A DNA stretch of 64,000 nucleotides from NCBI GenBank assembly GCA_963772295.1, contig CAVYWO010000013.1, positions 372,001 through 436,000 of the forward strand, written 5' to 3'. The translations under genes were made by a program, and so were the position numbers. Shown here piece after piece: positions 8,651 through 19,028 of the stretch (within the stretch, counting starts at the first letter, position 1; the number at the start of each line of letters is the position of its first letter). The notes beneath the pieces were generated by a model, which worked only from the letters and a program-made list of their open reading frames with translations, had not been told where the DNA came from and made no database searches. The DNA comes from AP-15 sp963772295. Its GTDB lineage: Bacteria; Pseudomonadota; Alphaproteobacteria; ATCC43930; CGMCC-115725.

Positions 8651-9436
8651 ATGCTCGCTCGCATGCGCCAGGCTGATACGCGAGACGTGCTGACCAGAGC
8701 CCAGATCTACCGCGAAGTGCGGCAGATTACCGGCTGGTCTCCCAGTATTCTACAGCAAAAGATGAACCTCATCGACCCGCAACGGCCGCTGAGCCCGCGT
8801 ACGCGGTGGGAAGCCGACTGGTTATATCGGGTGAGCGACGTTCTGGATGAGGGGAGCCGAGCGGCGATCGGCGACGGCTCATTCCCACTCGTCGGCGCGT
8901 ATCAACTCACGCGGCTCCCGGTGTCGGATCGGCCGACAGTGATCGAGGCCGTGCGCAGTGGCGCGGTGCCCCCGAGACTCTGGCGCATCCAGAAAGCGGT
9001 GAGCCGGATGCTGACCGTCAACAAAGTGGCCGACGACGACGATGATGACGAGGATGCGGGCGAGGGCGACGAGCCGATTGGCGGCTCTCAGCTGGTCGAC
9101 ACGTCAGACGTGCTGCGCATCGGGTCCGGGTCCGGCACGGTCTATGCTTGGTGCCATTCTTACTACCACGGGGTCAATCGGCCGGCGCTGAAGATCGGCC
9201 GCACCGACGGCACTGCTGAGGAGCGGATCGCAAAGCAGATTGGGATCGGGCCAGTCGGCAAGCCGATGCTGGTGCTCGAAATCAAGACCGATCGCTGCCA
9301 ACGATTGGAGCGGCTTATACACGCTCTTTTCGATTGGCGCGGCAAGCGGATAGGCCGCGGCGGTGGCGCGGAATGGTTCGCCGTCACGCGCGAGGAAATA
9401 GTCGCGCTCTATGAAACCCTTCAAGACGGCCGTTGA
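8651..9436 (+). CDS. GIY-YIG (T5orf172-type) nuclease domain protein
   Basis: The product has 261 residues. The N-terminal 120 residues are helical and resemble the HTH-containing part of ParB-like proteins (REVRQITGWSPSIL, then YQLTRLPVSDRPTVIEAVRS). An Asp/Glu-rich linker (VADDDDDDEDAGEGDE) follows. The C-terminal 100 residues match the T5orf172 branch of the GIY-YIG fold: a VYAWC strand, the ALKIGRT motif with its Arg, RLERLIHALF, and a final GGAEWFAV block. Such domains bind or cut DNA and occur in phages and mobile islands. No substrate is known here. It is followed by two small overlapping genes in the same direction. Confidence 0.65.
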   Translation: MLARMRQADTRDVLTRAQIYREVRQITGWSPSILQQKMNLIDPQRPLSPRTRWEADWLYRVSDVLDEGSRAAIGDGSFPLVGAYQLTRLPVSDRPTVIEAVRSGAVPPRLWRIQKAVSRMLTVNKVADDDDDDEDAGEGDEPIGGSQLVDTSDVLRIGSGSGTVYAWCHSYYHGVNRPALKIGRTDGTAEERIAKQIGIGPVGKPMLVLEIKTDRCQRLERLIHALFDWRGKRIGRGGGAEWFAVTREEIVALYETLQDGR

Positions 9437-9475
9437 GCATGAGAATGGACCTGAACCTATGAACAGAGAAGGCCG

Positions 9476-9763
9476 ATGGATATTGACAACCTGACATGGG
9501 TCTTCGCCAAGACGATGCCCGAGACGCCGCACTGGTACGTCGTCCGCTCACCCGCCAATGAAGAGACTTATCTGGAACTGTTCCGCACGATCGAGCGCGA
9601 GGGCATCTGGGAGCAGTTCGAAGGCTATCCATATCGCTATTATTGGTACCGCGGTGACGGTTACAGATATTGGGCAATGACCCGCGACGAGAGCAAGAGC
9701 CGGGTCATCAACCGCGAAAAAGTCAATCCAACTGAAGCCAATATGAAACGAGGAGAACCATGA
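9476..9763 (+). CDS. Hypothetical phage-type protein (95 aa)
   Basis: The ATG is preceded by AGAAGG. The product is rich in aromatic residues (HWYVVRSPANEETYLELF, then YPYRYYWYRGDGYRYW) and ends in a charged tail. I do not recognise the family. The stop overlaps the start of the next gene by four bases (ATGA), indicating translational coupling. Confidence 0.55.
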   Translation: MDIDNLTWVFAKTMPETPHWYVVRSPANEETYLELFRTIEREGIWEQFEGYPYRYYWYRGDGYRYWAMTRDESKSRVINREKVNPTEANMKRGEP

Positions 9764-9981
9764 CAATAAAAGCCGGCCAAGCTGCGAAATATACGCGCAA
9801 TCTGAACATCTATCAGAAACCCGGAACCGACGCCGCGGCGCGACAGAGCGCGATCCGCCAAATGGCCGAGGTGATCACTGACGCGCCGTCGTTCAAACTG
9901 GGCGAGCGCGACGTTACGCAAGGGCAAGAGGTACCCGACGAGGTCCGCCAATATATAGCCGAAGGGCGACCACTCCGGTAG
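9760..9981 (+). CDS. Hypothetical protein (73 aa)
   Basis: This 73-residue protein starts in the ATGA overlap with the previous gene. It is basic at the N-terminus and contains ARQSAIRQMAEVITDAPSFK, a likely helix-turn element. No family is recognised. A 10-bp perfect hairpin begins immediately after its stop codon and may end the transcript. Confidence 0.55.
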   Translation: MTIKAGQAAKYTRNLNIYQKPGTDAAARQSAIRQMAEVITDAPSFKLGERDVTQGQEVPDEVRQYIAEGRPLR

Positions 9982-10015
9982 CGGGCGGCGAAACCCCGCT
10001 CTCTGTCGCCGCCCG
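9982..10015 (+). terminator. GC-rich hairpin after the small-gene operon
   Basis: CGGGCGGCGA at 9982-9991 is perfectly complementary to TCGCCGCCCG at 10006-10015, with a 14-base loop. It sits directly behind the stop at 9981. There is no T-run after it, so it is a possible intrinsic terminator or RNA-stabilising hairpin rather than a canonical one. Confidence 0.45.
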
Positions 10016-10213
10016 GTAGCGGTGCATTGCGCTCTCATGTTATGAGTGTCTTAGCGTCAAGGCTGGCAGCGCAGCCCATTATAAAGATCGATATATGAAT
10101 ACCCTCAGAGATGCGATCCCGGCAACGCCGCGAACCCTTATATTTCCGGTATATATGCCCCCTTTGACGAGGAGTACGGGGAACCTCGCGCCGCGCAGCG
10201 GGAGGCCCGATTG

Positions 10214-13200
10214 ATGGCGCGCTCGGCGGCAAAGCGCGAAGCGAATGGGCGGCGGCCCGCGTCGAGCGGCGCCCGGTCATCCACCGATGTCGAAGCCCGG
10301 CTCCAGGCGCTCGCCGAGGAGCTTGAGGCGGAGCGTCGAGAGCGGCGGGCCATCGCCGAGATCCTGGAGGTCATCAACCGCTCCGCGGGCAATCCACAGC
10401 CGGTCCTCGAGGCGATCCTCGAAAAGGCGCACAGCATTTGCGGCGCCGCATTCGGGGGCCTCTTGATCCGCGACGGGGAGCAGTTTCGCACCGGTGCCAT
10501 GCACGGCGCGCCGGAGGCGTTCGCGGAAATCGTGCGCCGGCCATGGCGACCCGGACGCAACAGCGCTCTGGGACGGCTGATGGCCGGGGAGCGCTTTTCG
10601 CATATCGCCGATCTGGTGGAGCTCGCGCCGCGAGTGGCGGACGACCCTGTACCGCGAGCGGCCGTGGAGCTCGCCGGCGTCCGCACGCTGCTGATGGTGC
10701 CGCTGCGCAAGGACGGGGCGCTGGTCGGTGCGATCCTCGCCTACCGGCAGGAGGTGCGGCCGTTTTCCGAGAAGCAGATCGAGCTCCTGGAAAATTTCGC
10801 GGCGCAGGCGGTGATCGCCTTGGAAAATGCGCGGCTCCTCAACGAAACGCGCGAGGCGCTCGAAAAGCAGACCGCTACGGCGGAGATCCTGCGCGTCATA
10901 TCGAGCTCGCCGACCGACGTGCAGCCGACGTTCGACGCGATCGCCGCCAACGCGATGAGGATCTGCGGTGCCGCCAATGGCACCGTGATGCGGTTCGACG
11001 GTTCGCTGATCCATCTCGGCGGATTTTACAGCGACCGGCCGGGCGATATCGACGCCCTTCGCAGCGTCTTCCCGATCCCGCCGAGCCGCGCCAGCGCGGC
11101 CGCCCGCGCGATCCTGACGCGGGAAATCGTCCATATTCTCGATCCCGCCGCCGATCCTGAATACGCCTATGCCGCCCTGGTCCGGTTCGGCACGCTCTTA
11201 TCGGTGCCGATGCTGAAGGACGGCAATCCGCTCGGCGCGATCACCGTGGCGCGCAACCGGGTCGAAGCATTCTCCGAATCGCAGATCGAGCTGCTCAAGA
11301 CCTTCGCCGACCAGGCCGTCATCGCCATCGAGAATGTCCGCCTGTTCAACGAACTGAGCGAGCGCACGCGCGATCTTCAGGAGTCGCTCGAATACCAGAC
11401 CGCAACCAGCGACGTGCTCAAGGTCATCAGCCGCTCGACCTTCGACCTGCAGCCGGTCCTCGATACCGTCGCCGAAACGGCAGCCCGGTTGTGCGATGCG
11501 GGTTATGGCGCGATCTACCGCCGCGACGGCGAGGTGTACCGCATTGCTGCCGCCGTTGCCTTCTCGCCGGATACGATCGAGGCCACCCGCCGGTTTCGGG
11601 AGTTCATCGAAGATCATCCGCTCGTGGCAGACCGTGGATCGATAACCGGCCGCGTTGTCGCTCGAGGGCCAAGCGGTGCATGTCGCGGACACGGCTACCG
11701 ACCCCGAATACAGGCTCGGCGAAGCGACGACGCTCGGGAATTTGCACACCCACCTCGGCGTGCCCTTGCTGCGCGAGGGAGAACCGATCGGCGTCATCGT
11801 ATTGGCGCGGCACCGGGTCGAGCCGTTCACCGAGCGGCAGATCGAACTGGTGTGCACATTCGCCGACCAGGCCGTCATTGCGATCGAGAACACGCGGCTC
11901 CTCAACGAGACGCGCGAGGCCCTGGAGCAGCAGACCGCGACCGCCGAGGTGTTGAAGGTCATCAACTCCTCGCCCGGCGATCTCACCCCGGTGTTCGGTG
12001 CGATGCTCGAGAAGGCGCTGCAACTATGCGGAGCCGCTATCGGCGTCCTGTGGACCTATGACGGCGAGCGCATTCACGCCGAGGCACACCGAGGTTTCCC
12101 GCCGGCTCTCGCGGCGTTCGTGACGCGAGCGCCGCATCCGGTCGGCCAGGACAACGCGCACGGCCGGCTCCTGCGCGGCGAGCCTATCGTTCATGTCGCA
12201 GATATCAGGGACGATGAGGCCTACAGGTCCGGCGACCCGATACGCCGTGCCCTGGTCGAGTTGGGCGGCGGCCGCACCATGCTTGCGGTGCCGCTGCGCA
12301 AGGATGACGCGTTTCTCGGCGACATCGTCATTCACCGCCAGGAGGTCCGTCCCTTTACCGAGCGGCAGATCGAGCTCGTCCGCACCTTCGCCGACCAGGC
12401 CGTGATCGCGATGGAGAATGCGCGGCTTCTGGGCGAATTGCGCGAGCGCACGCGCGACCTCGAAGAGTCGCTCGAATACCAGACCGCGACGAGCGACCTG
12501 CTCAAGGTTATCGCGGGCGCGCCGGCGGACGTAGAGCCGGTCTTCCAAGGGATCGCCGACAGCGCCGTGAGGTTGTGCAACGCTCTCAACTCGAGCGTCT
12601 ATCGCTTCGACGGCGAGCTGATCCACTTCCTCGCCGAAAGCAATTTCTCACCCGAAGCAGCCGAGATGACGAGGCGGATGTTCCCCGCCCGCCCCAGCCG
12701 CGGCAGTGCCACCCAGCGAGCCCTGTTCGACGCCGCGGTCGTCCATATTCCCGACGCCTATGCGGATCCGGAATACCGGGCCTACGAATGGGTGAAGGCG
12801 ATCGGAAACCGCAGCTCGCTGTCGGTGCCGATGCTGCGCGACGGCCGGCCGATCGGGACGATCACGGTCAACCGCGCGGCGGCCGGACCGTTCCCTGGGC
12901 GATACATCGAACTGCTCAAGACCTTCGCCGACCAGGCCGTGATCGCGGTCGAGAACGCCCGGCTTCTCGGCGAATTGCAGCAGCGCACGCGCGATCTCGA
13001 AGAATCGCTCGAATATCAGACGGCGACGAGCGACGTGCTCAAAGTCATCAGCCGCTCGACCTTCGACCTTCAGCCGGTCCTCGACACGCTCGTTACAACG
13101 GCAGCACGGCTGTGCGCCGCGGAGATGGCGTTCATTGCCAACCGCGAAGACGACGTTTGTCGGGTGGCGGCGTCTCTGGGCTTTCCGCCCGAGTTCATCG

Positions 13201-15838
13201 CGTTTCTCGAAACCCACCCGATCAGGCCGGGCCGTGGCTCGATCACCGGCAGGGTCGCGCTGCAGCGTTGCGCGGTCCAAATTGCCGACGTAGCTGCCGA
13301 CCCGGAATACACGTTGACCGAAGCGACGAAGCGGGCGGACCAGCGCACCGCTCTCGGGGTGCCGCTGTTGCGCGCCGACGAGTTGATTGGTGTCATCGTG
13401 CTTGCCCGCCGGCGGGTCGACCCCTTCACGGATCGGCAGATCGAGCTCGTCGGCACTTTCGCCGACCAGGCCGTTATCGCAATCGAGAATGTCCGGCTGT
13501 TCAACGAGCTGAACCGGCGCACGCGCGATCTCGAAGAATCGCTCGAATATCAGACGGCGACGAGCGACGTGCTCAAAGTCATCAGCCGCTCGACCTTCGA
13601 CCTGCAGCCGGTGCTCGATACCCTAGTCGAGACGGCAGCACGGCTGTGCGCCGCGGAGATGGCGTTCATCTGGCGCCGCGACGGCGATCTCTACCGCATG
13701 GCGGCGTCGGTCGGTTTCTCGACGGAGACCATCGCGGTCGTCCTGGCCAATCCGGTCGTGCCCGGCCGCGGCACGATCACCGGCCGGGCGGCGCTGACCC
13801 GCAGCGTCGTCCATATCACCGATGCACGCGAGGACCCGGATTACACCTGGGGTGCTTTCCTCGATGCCGCATCGACGCCGACAATGTTGAGCGTGCCGCT
13901 GCTCCGCCGGGGCGAGCCGATTGGCGTCATAACCCTGGCGCGCCAGCGGGTCGAGCCGTTCACCGAGCGGCAGATCGAGCTCGTCCGCACCTTCGCCGAC
14001 CAGGCCGTCATCGCCATCGAGAATGCGCGGCTGCTCGGCGAATTGCAGCAGCGCACGCGCGATCTCGAGGAATCGCTCGAGTACCAGACCGCGACGAGCG
14101 ACGTGCTCAAAGTCATCAGCCGCTCGACCTTCGACCTGCAGCCGGTGCTCGATACGCTGCTTGAAACGGCGGCGCGGCTCTGCGGTGGAGGGATGGGGCT
14201 AATTGCGAACCGCGAGGGCAACGTGGTGGCGACCTTCGCGTTTTCGCCCGAATGGGACGCGATGGTGCGCAACATCACCTTCGAACCCAGCCGCGGCTCG
14301 GTCACCGGGCGCGCTTTGCTCGAACGTCGGGCTGTTCACATCGCCGACCTCACGGCCGATCCCGAATACGCCCACCCCGAGGTGATCACGGTCGGTCAGA
14401 TGCGCACCGCTCTTGGCGTGCCGTTGTTGCGCGAAGGCGAGCCGCTCGGCGTTATCTACCTGGCGCGCCAGCGGGTCGAGCCGTTCACCGAGCGGCAGAT
14501 CGAGCTCGTGCGCACCTTCGCCGACCAGGCCGTGATCGCGATCGAGAACGCGCGGCTGCTCACAGAGCTGAGCGAGCGGACCGAAGAGCTGGCCCGGCGC
14601 GAGGCTGAACTGAGGGTGACCTTCGACAACATGGCCGACGGGGTCGTCATGTTCGACCGCGACCTGCGGCTCGCCGCCTGGAACCGCAATTTCCAGGAGA
14701 TCCTCGATCTGCCCGACGAATTCTTCGCCGCGCCCAAGACCTACACCGATTACATCCGCACCCTCGCCGCGCGCGGCGAGTTCGGGGCGGTCGACGTCGA
14801 GGCGCAGGTTGATCTCCGTCTCGGCAACATCGAGCGCGAGGAGCGGTTCGAACGGACCGCCCCCACGGCCGGGTCATCGAGGTGCGCCGCAATCCGGTGC
14901 CGGGCGGCGGCTCGGTCCTCATCTACGCCGACATCACCGAGCGCAAGCGCGCCGAAGAGGCGGTCCGCGCCGCGCGCGACGCGGCCGAGAAGGCGCTCGG
15001 CGAACTGCAAGCCGCGCAGAGAAGCCTGCTTCACGCCGAAAAAATGGCCTCGCTCGGGCAATTGACCGCCGGGATCGCCCATGAAATCAAGAACCCGTTG
15101 AATTTCGTCAACAACTTCGCCGCGCTTTCGAACGAGTTGCTGACCGAGTTGCAAGAGGCGGCGGCGCCGGCGCTGGCCGCGCTCGACGAGGCAACACGCG
15201 CCGAGATCGACGAGACGATGGGAATGCTGACCCAGAACCTGGAAAAGATCGCCGAGCACGGCCGCCGCGCCGACGGCATCGTCAGGAGCATGCTGCTGCA
15301 CTCGCGAGGAGGCAGCGGCGACTGGCAGTCGGCCGACCTCAATGCGCTCGTCGAGGAGGCGCTCAACCTCGCCTATCACGGTGCCCGCGCTCAGGACCAG
15401 AGCTTCAACATCACGATGGCGCGCGAGCTCGAGCGCGGTCTGAAACCGATCGAGGTCGTTCCGCAAGACGTGACGCGGGTGTTCTTGAACCTCTTTGTCA
15501 ACGGCTTCTACGCCGCCACCAAAAGGAGCCGGCAGTCGGCTGACGGCGGCTTTCGCCCGACCCTCACGGTCGCAACCCGCGAGCTCGGCGGCGCCGTCGA
15601 GGTGCGCATCCGGGACAACGGCACCGGCATTATGCCCGAGCATCGCGACCGGCTGTTCCAACCTTTCTTCACGACGAAACCGACCGGCGAGGGAACCGGG
15701 CTCGGCCTTTCGATCAGCTATGATATTGTCACCCAGCAGCACGGCGGCACGATCAGCGTCGACAGCGAGGTCGGGGAATTCACCGAGTTTCTGATCCGCC
15801 TGCCGCGGAAGAGCCGTCAAGCGGAGAGGGCCGAATGA
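10214..15838 (+). pseudogene. Giant sensor histidine kinase: 8 GAF + PAS + HisKA/HATPase, two frame changes
   Basis: Joined across two single-base frame changes this is one histidine kinase of about 1875 residues. ATG 10214 follows GGGAGG. Frame one runs 10214-12061 but its homologous sequence ends near 11657; a second frame carries it from there to about 14858; a third (14882-15838 when read alone) holds the kinase core. Eight GAF domains begin near 10370, 10890, 11415, 11950, 12490, 13030, 13565 and 14100, each ended by a TFADQAVIAIEN-type helix. A PAS domain (about 14600-14940), a coiled coil, the HisKA box with phospho-acceptor His at 15080-15082 (AHEIKNP), and HATPase motifs (NLFVNGF, DNGTGI, GEGTGLGLSIS) follow. 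No membrane segment is seen, so sensing is probably cytoplasmic. A receiver gene overlaps its stop by four bases. Confidence 0.85.
11421..14570 (+). repeat. Tandem near-identical GAF-coding repeats
   Basis: The linker sequence GTCATCAGCCGCTCGACC recurs at 11423, 13044, 13578 and 14112. The last three are spaced exactly 534 bases apart. The flanking coding sequence (ending in the conserved GACCAGGCCGT helix codons) is also nearly repeated, so whole GAF units were duplicated recently within the kinase gene. Confidence 0.8.
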
Positions 15839-16224
15839 GCGTCAGCATCCTCGTCGTCGATGACGAAGCCGACGTCGCCACCCTCTTTCGCCAACAATTT
15901 CGCCGTGAGGCGCGGCAGGGGACCTACGTTCTCCATTTCGCGCACTCGGGCGAAGACGCGCTCGAAAGGCTCGCCGAGGGGATCAGACCGCAGCTCGTCG
16001 TCATCCTCTCCGACATCAACATGCCGGGGATGGACGGGCTCTCTCTGCTTCGCGAGGTCAGGGATCGGTGGCCGCAATTACCGGTCATGATGGTGACCGC
16101 CTATGGCGACGACGAACGCCGCCGCAGGGCGACCGAATACGGCGCCGCCGAGTTCATCACCAAGCCGGTCGATTTCGCGTTTCTGAAGGCGCAGCTGCGG
16201 CATCTCCCGGCTCACTCACCGTGA
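15835..16224 (+). CDS. CheY-like single-domain response regulator
   Basis: This 129-residue receiver domain has the acidic pocket VVDDEAD, a phospho-acceptor Asp in LSDINMPGMDG, a switch residue in VMMVTAYGD and the conserved Lys in FITKPVD. There is no output domain. The start ATGA overlaps the kinase stop, so the two are translationally coupled and it is very likely the kinase's phosphorylation partner. The next gene, a receiver-cyclase fusion, is 80 bases downstream and has a similar receiver, suggesting a branched or relay output. Confidence 0.88.
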   Translation: MSVSILVVDDEADVATLFRQQFRREARQGTYVLHFAHSGEDALERLAEGIRPQLVVILSDINMPGMDGLSLLREVRDRWPQLPVMMVTAYGDDERRRRATEYGAAEFITKPVDFAFLKAQLRHLPAHSP

Positions 16225-16303
16225 ACGAGCGCCGCAGAAAGGGGTTGCGAGCGCCTGGCGCCCGTTGTGCGGGCCTCGCGTTCTCGGCCGTGAGACGTCT
16301 CCA

Positions 16304-17428
16304 ATGAGCCCCGCGAAAATCCTCGCCGTCGATGACGAGGCCGATTTCGAGCTGCTGCTCCGCCAGCGCTTCCGCCGCCAGATCCGCGACGGGGAGTACG
16401 CCTTCCGCTTCGCGCGTCACGGCGAGGAGGCGCTCGCGGTCCTCGCCGCAGAGCCCGATATCGAGCTTCTTCTCCTCGACATCAACATGCCGGTCATGGA
16501 CGGGCTGACGCTTCTCGCAAGGCTGCACGAGCAGGAGGCCGAGGTGCGGGCGGTCATCGTCTCCGCCTATGGCGACATGACCAACATCAGGACGGCGATG
16601 AACCGCGGTGCCTTTGATTTCGTCACGAAGCCGGTCGACATGCGTGACCTCGAAATCACGATCCGCAAAACCCTCACGGACATCGCCCGCCTCAAGGACC
16701 TCGAGCGCCGGCGCGCCGCCGCCGAGCGCGCCCGCGCCAATCTTTCCCGGTATTTCTCGCCGAACCTCGTGCCGCTGCTCGCCGAACGCGACGAGCCTTT
16801 GGGCCCGGTGCGGCGCGAGACGGTCGCCGTTCTCTTCGCCGACATCGTCGGGTTCACCCGCATGGCCGAGCGCATGGCCCCCGAGGCGGTGGTCACGATG
16901 CTGCGGGAGTTTCACGAGAGGATGACGGCAGAGATCTTCGCTTGCGTCGGCACGGTCGAGAAATACATCGGCGACGCGATCCTTGCCATCTTTGGACTGC
17001 CGCAAGCGAGTGCCGAGGATCCGGGAAACGCGCTGCTGTGCGCCGATCGCATGCTCGCCGCGCTCGCTGACTGGAACCGCGAACGCGAAAGCTGGGGCGA
17101 ACCCCCGCTCGCCATTGGCATCGGCCTCAATTACGGGCCCGCGGTTGTCGGCGATGTCGGCAGCGAGAGGAGCCTTTCGTTCGCCGTCATCGGCGACACC
17201 GTCAATACCGCAAGCCGGTTGGAAGCCCTGACGCGCAGCCTCAAATGCGCCCTCGTGGTCGGCAATTCGGTGGTCGAGGCGGTCCGTTCGGCGCCGTCAC
17301 CGGCGACGACGGCACTCCTCGCCCGGCTCGAAGACAAGGGTGAACAGCCCCTGCGCGGACGCAGCGAGCCGGTCCGTATCTGGATCGGCCCGGAACGCGC
17401 GAGCGCCGGCGCCGCCGCGGCGGGATAA
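16304..17428 (+). CDS. Response regulator fused to class III adenylate/guanylate cyclase
   Basis: The product has 374 residues from ATG 16304. Residues 1-125 are a receiver (AVDDEADFE, phospho-Asp in LLLDINMPVMDG, Lys in FVTKPVD). A short helical linker (ERRRAAAERARANLSRYF) leads into a class III nucleotide cyclase domain from about residue 165: VLFADIVGFTRMAE carries the first metal Asp, VEKYIGDAILAIFG the second, and GDTVNTASRLE the transition-state/purine-binding region. It would make cAMP (or cGMP) under control of phosphorylation by the upstream kinase. The chain kinase, CheY-like, receiver-cyclase forms one operon. Which nucleotide is made cannot be settled by eye. Confidence 0.88.
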   Translation: MSPAKILAVDDEADFELLLRQRFRRQIRDGEYAFRFARHGEEALAVLAAEPDIELLLLDINMPVMDGLTLLARLHEQEAEVRAVIVSAYGDMTNIRTAMNRGAFDFVTKPVDMRDLEITIRKTLTDIARLKDLERRRAAAERARANLSRYFSPNLVPLLAERDEPLGPVRRETVAVLFADIVGFTRMAERMAPEAVVTMLREFHERMTAEIFACVGTVEKYIGDAILAIFGLPQASAEDPGNALLCADRMLAALADWNRERESWGEPPLAIGIGLNYGPAVVGDVGSERSLSFAVIGDTVNTASRLEALTRSLKCALVVGNSVVEAVRSAPSPATTALLARLEDKGEQPLRGRSEPVRIWIGPERASAGAAAAG

Positions 17429-17439
17429 GACCACCAGGG

Positions 17440-17526
17440 AACTCACGCACGATCGGGTTCTTGAGAGTTCCAATGCGGGCTATCTCGATCTCGCAATGGT
17501 CACCGTGTTTCAGCTGTTCCGCGGCA
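17440..17526 (-). pseudogene. 3' scrap of a fumarylacetoacetate-hydrolase family gene
   Basis: Read on the minus strand, this short stretch gives LKHGDHCEIEIARIGTLKNP. This matches in pattern the C-terminal signature of FAH-family hydrolases (a Lys/Pro-Gly-Asp turn, an E-I-E strand, then IGTLRN). Nothing upstream in the same frame belongs to that family, so it would be only the last 25-30 codons of a lost gene. Confidence 0.3.
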
Positions 17527-17635
17527 CCTACGTGCCCAACGCCGCGTCGACCGAGCGGCCAAGCGCGGCGGCGAGCGCGGCCGCATGAACGGTAACCGGT
17601 CCTCGCCGATTCGGGAATTGGCGACGACAATTACC

Positions 17636-17800
17636 GTGTCCACCCCCCTCCCGGAACGCCCGCCCTGGCGGGCGGCCATCCGGGGGCTCCCCCATCAAGG
17701 GACCCATCAAGGGGGAGGGAGTTGGCAACGCGTTGAAATTGCGCCCCCGCCCCTCGATGGGGGCTGGGGTGGGGTGAGGCAATGGGCGATCGGCCAATCC
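17636..17800. repeat. GC-rich intergenic repeat cluster
   Basis: The stretch contains CCCGCCCTGGCGGGCGG (a near-perfect palindrome), a tandem CATCAAGGG repeat, and C-runs followed by G-runs (CCCCCGCCCC, GGGGGCTGGGG). It has the look of a REP-type palindromic element between genes and holds no protein-like frame of its own except the start of the next gene at its right end. Confidence 0.45.
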
Positions 17801-18171
17801 GCGAAGTCGGGCTAATCGCCGTGATCTCGTCGCCCGGCACGGGTCACCACCTGCAACCCGCCGACCGATCCGCGCCAAACCGATGTCGGGTCCTCCGGGG
17901 AGCCGGGCGGGGGTATCTGCAGCTTGAAGAACACGACCTCGCCGTCGTAACGGACCGCATGCGGTCGAAATGGGGTACGTATGGTATCTTCGAGCACGGC
18001 ATTGCCGAGGTGCCGGCCGATTACCGCGACGAAATTGGATTTTTCGAATTGCCGGCGGCGGCGCATGCCGCCCATCTGCTGTTCGATTTTGAGTGCAGCG
18101 AGCAGGAGCTCAAGCCGCCGGAGATCGAGCGGCGGCGCACCACTATCGGCATGGCGGACCGGAAGATTTGA
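17782..18171 (+). CDS. Hypothetical protein (129 aa)
   Basis: This plus-strand frame has good high-GC third-position codon use in its second half, where it reads VVTDRMRSKWGTYGIFEHG and FFELPAAAHAAHLLFDFECS. The first 50 residues are less protein-like and the true start may be internal. No family is recognised. The opposite strand is also open here but its codon composition is poorer. Confidence 0.4.
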   Translation: MGDRPIREVGLIAVISSPGTGHHLQPADRSAPNRCRVLRGAGRGYLQLEEHDLAVVTDRMRSKWGTYGIFEHGIAEVPADYRDEIGFFELPAAAHAAHLLFDFECSEQELKPPEIERRRTTIGMADRKI

Positions 18172-18397
18172 TCCGGCGAATTTGCGGGGATGCCCTTGTC
18201 GTCATCCCTGAAGGCGGCCGTGCGAAATTTTGCGGAAGCAGGCGGCGATCGACACAGAGCCGGTCGTCGCGGCGAACAAATGCATAAATGTGACGGGAGC
18301 GGCAGAGCGGCAGGGACTTTCGTCGCCGGATTAGCCGCCCTGCACTCTCGGCCCGAAAACGTGGGCCGCAGTGCGCGCGTTAACCAAGGAACGGGCA

Positions 18398-18547
18398 ATG
18401 GAACATCCATTTTTCATGCGGACGATCACCGAGGCGTGGGATTGGCTCATCCACGTTCCGGTCCTGGGGTTCGTCGCTTTCATTCTTGTGAGCGTCAAAC
18501 TCATTACCGAGGCAACTTGGAGCGCAAAGCTGGCGCTTCTAGATTAG
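18398..18547 (+). CDS. Small single-span membrane protein (49 aa)
   Basis: This short gene starts at ATG 18398 after AAGGAACG. The product has a charged N-terminus (MEHPFFMRTITEAWDW) and a hydrophobic span (LIHVPVLGFVAFILVSV) followed by a short polar tail. It is predicted to be an inner-membrane peptide. The family is unknown. The clear ribosome binding site and single transmembrane helix support it. Confidence 0.5.
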   Translation: MEHPFFMRTITEAWDWLIHVPVLGFVAFILVSVKLITEATWSAKLALLD

Positions 18548-18587
18548 GTGATTAGGTATCCCGCGACTTTTTGGCGACGCGATCCAG

Positions 18588-19028
18588 TCAATCCGTGTCG
18601 AAGTCCAACTCGATATCGGCGGGTAGCGTAGCGAGGGCAGTTCGTACATCTTCCGGGATTGGTGGTGGCTCGGCACCATGCGCTCCATACCAGAAGCAGC
18701 TTACATGCGCGCACGCGTGCTCGCGGCCCATGACATCGCGTAGCCGGTTGACACGATCGGTGTTGCCGGGCTCCGGGTACAACAGCCTCACGATGCGAGC
18801 CAGGTGTTCGCTTAGGTCGTGGCCCGCTACGTCTCTGGTGTCGAAATACCAAATCCCGGTGCGGCCCGTGAGATAACCTGACCGCGCACCAGCGAAGAAC
18901 TTCTCTCCCTTACGATGTGCCCGCTTTGGTTCGACAGGGAGGATTTCAGAGATGTGTGCGGGATCGAGTTCATCGCCCGCGAACCGCAGGGTCGCGTAGG
19001 TGGATGGCAGGGCGTCAGTCTTCGTCAT
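18588..19028 (-). CDS. DUF4279 domain-containing protein
   Basis: The 146-residue product matches the DUF4279 family pattern: an N-terminal strand TYATLRFAGDELDP, then ISEILPVEP with K/R-rich helix KRAHRKGEKF, the GIWYFDT strand, and a central helix DLSEHLARIVRLLYP. The function of the family is unknown; members are often found in accessory regions and near toxin-immunity genes. Its start overlaps the end of the small HTH gene upstream on the same strand (19016-19322), so the two were once coupled. Confidence 0.7.
   Translation of the reverse strand: MTKTDALPSTYATLRFAGDELDPAHISEILPVEPKRAHRKGEKFFAGARSGYLTGRTGIWYFDTRDVAGHDLSEHLARIVRLLYPEPGNTDRVNRLRDVMGREHACAHVSCFWYGAHGAEPPPIPEDVRTALATLPADIELDFDTD

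Noticed and set aside
13044..14640. Evenly spaced repeats that could suggest a CRISPR-like or other array
   Set aside because: The 534-base spacing and in-frame coding content show they are duplicated GAF domains; unit size is far too large for CRISPR.
17340..17588. A plus-strand frame after the receiver-cyclase gene
   Set aside because: It largely overlaps the cyclase in another frame and its tail is Ala-rich; the minus strand gives a better, though weak, hydrolase-like match.
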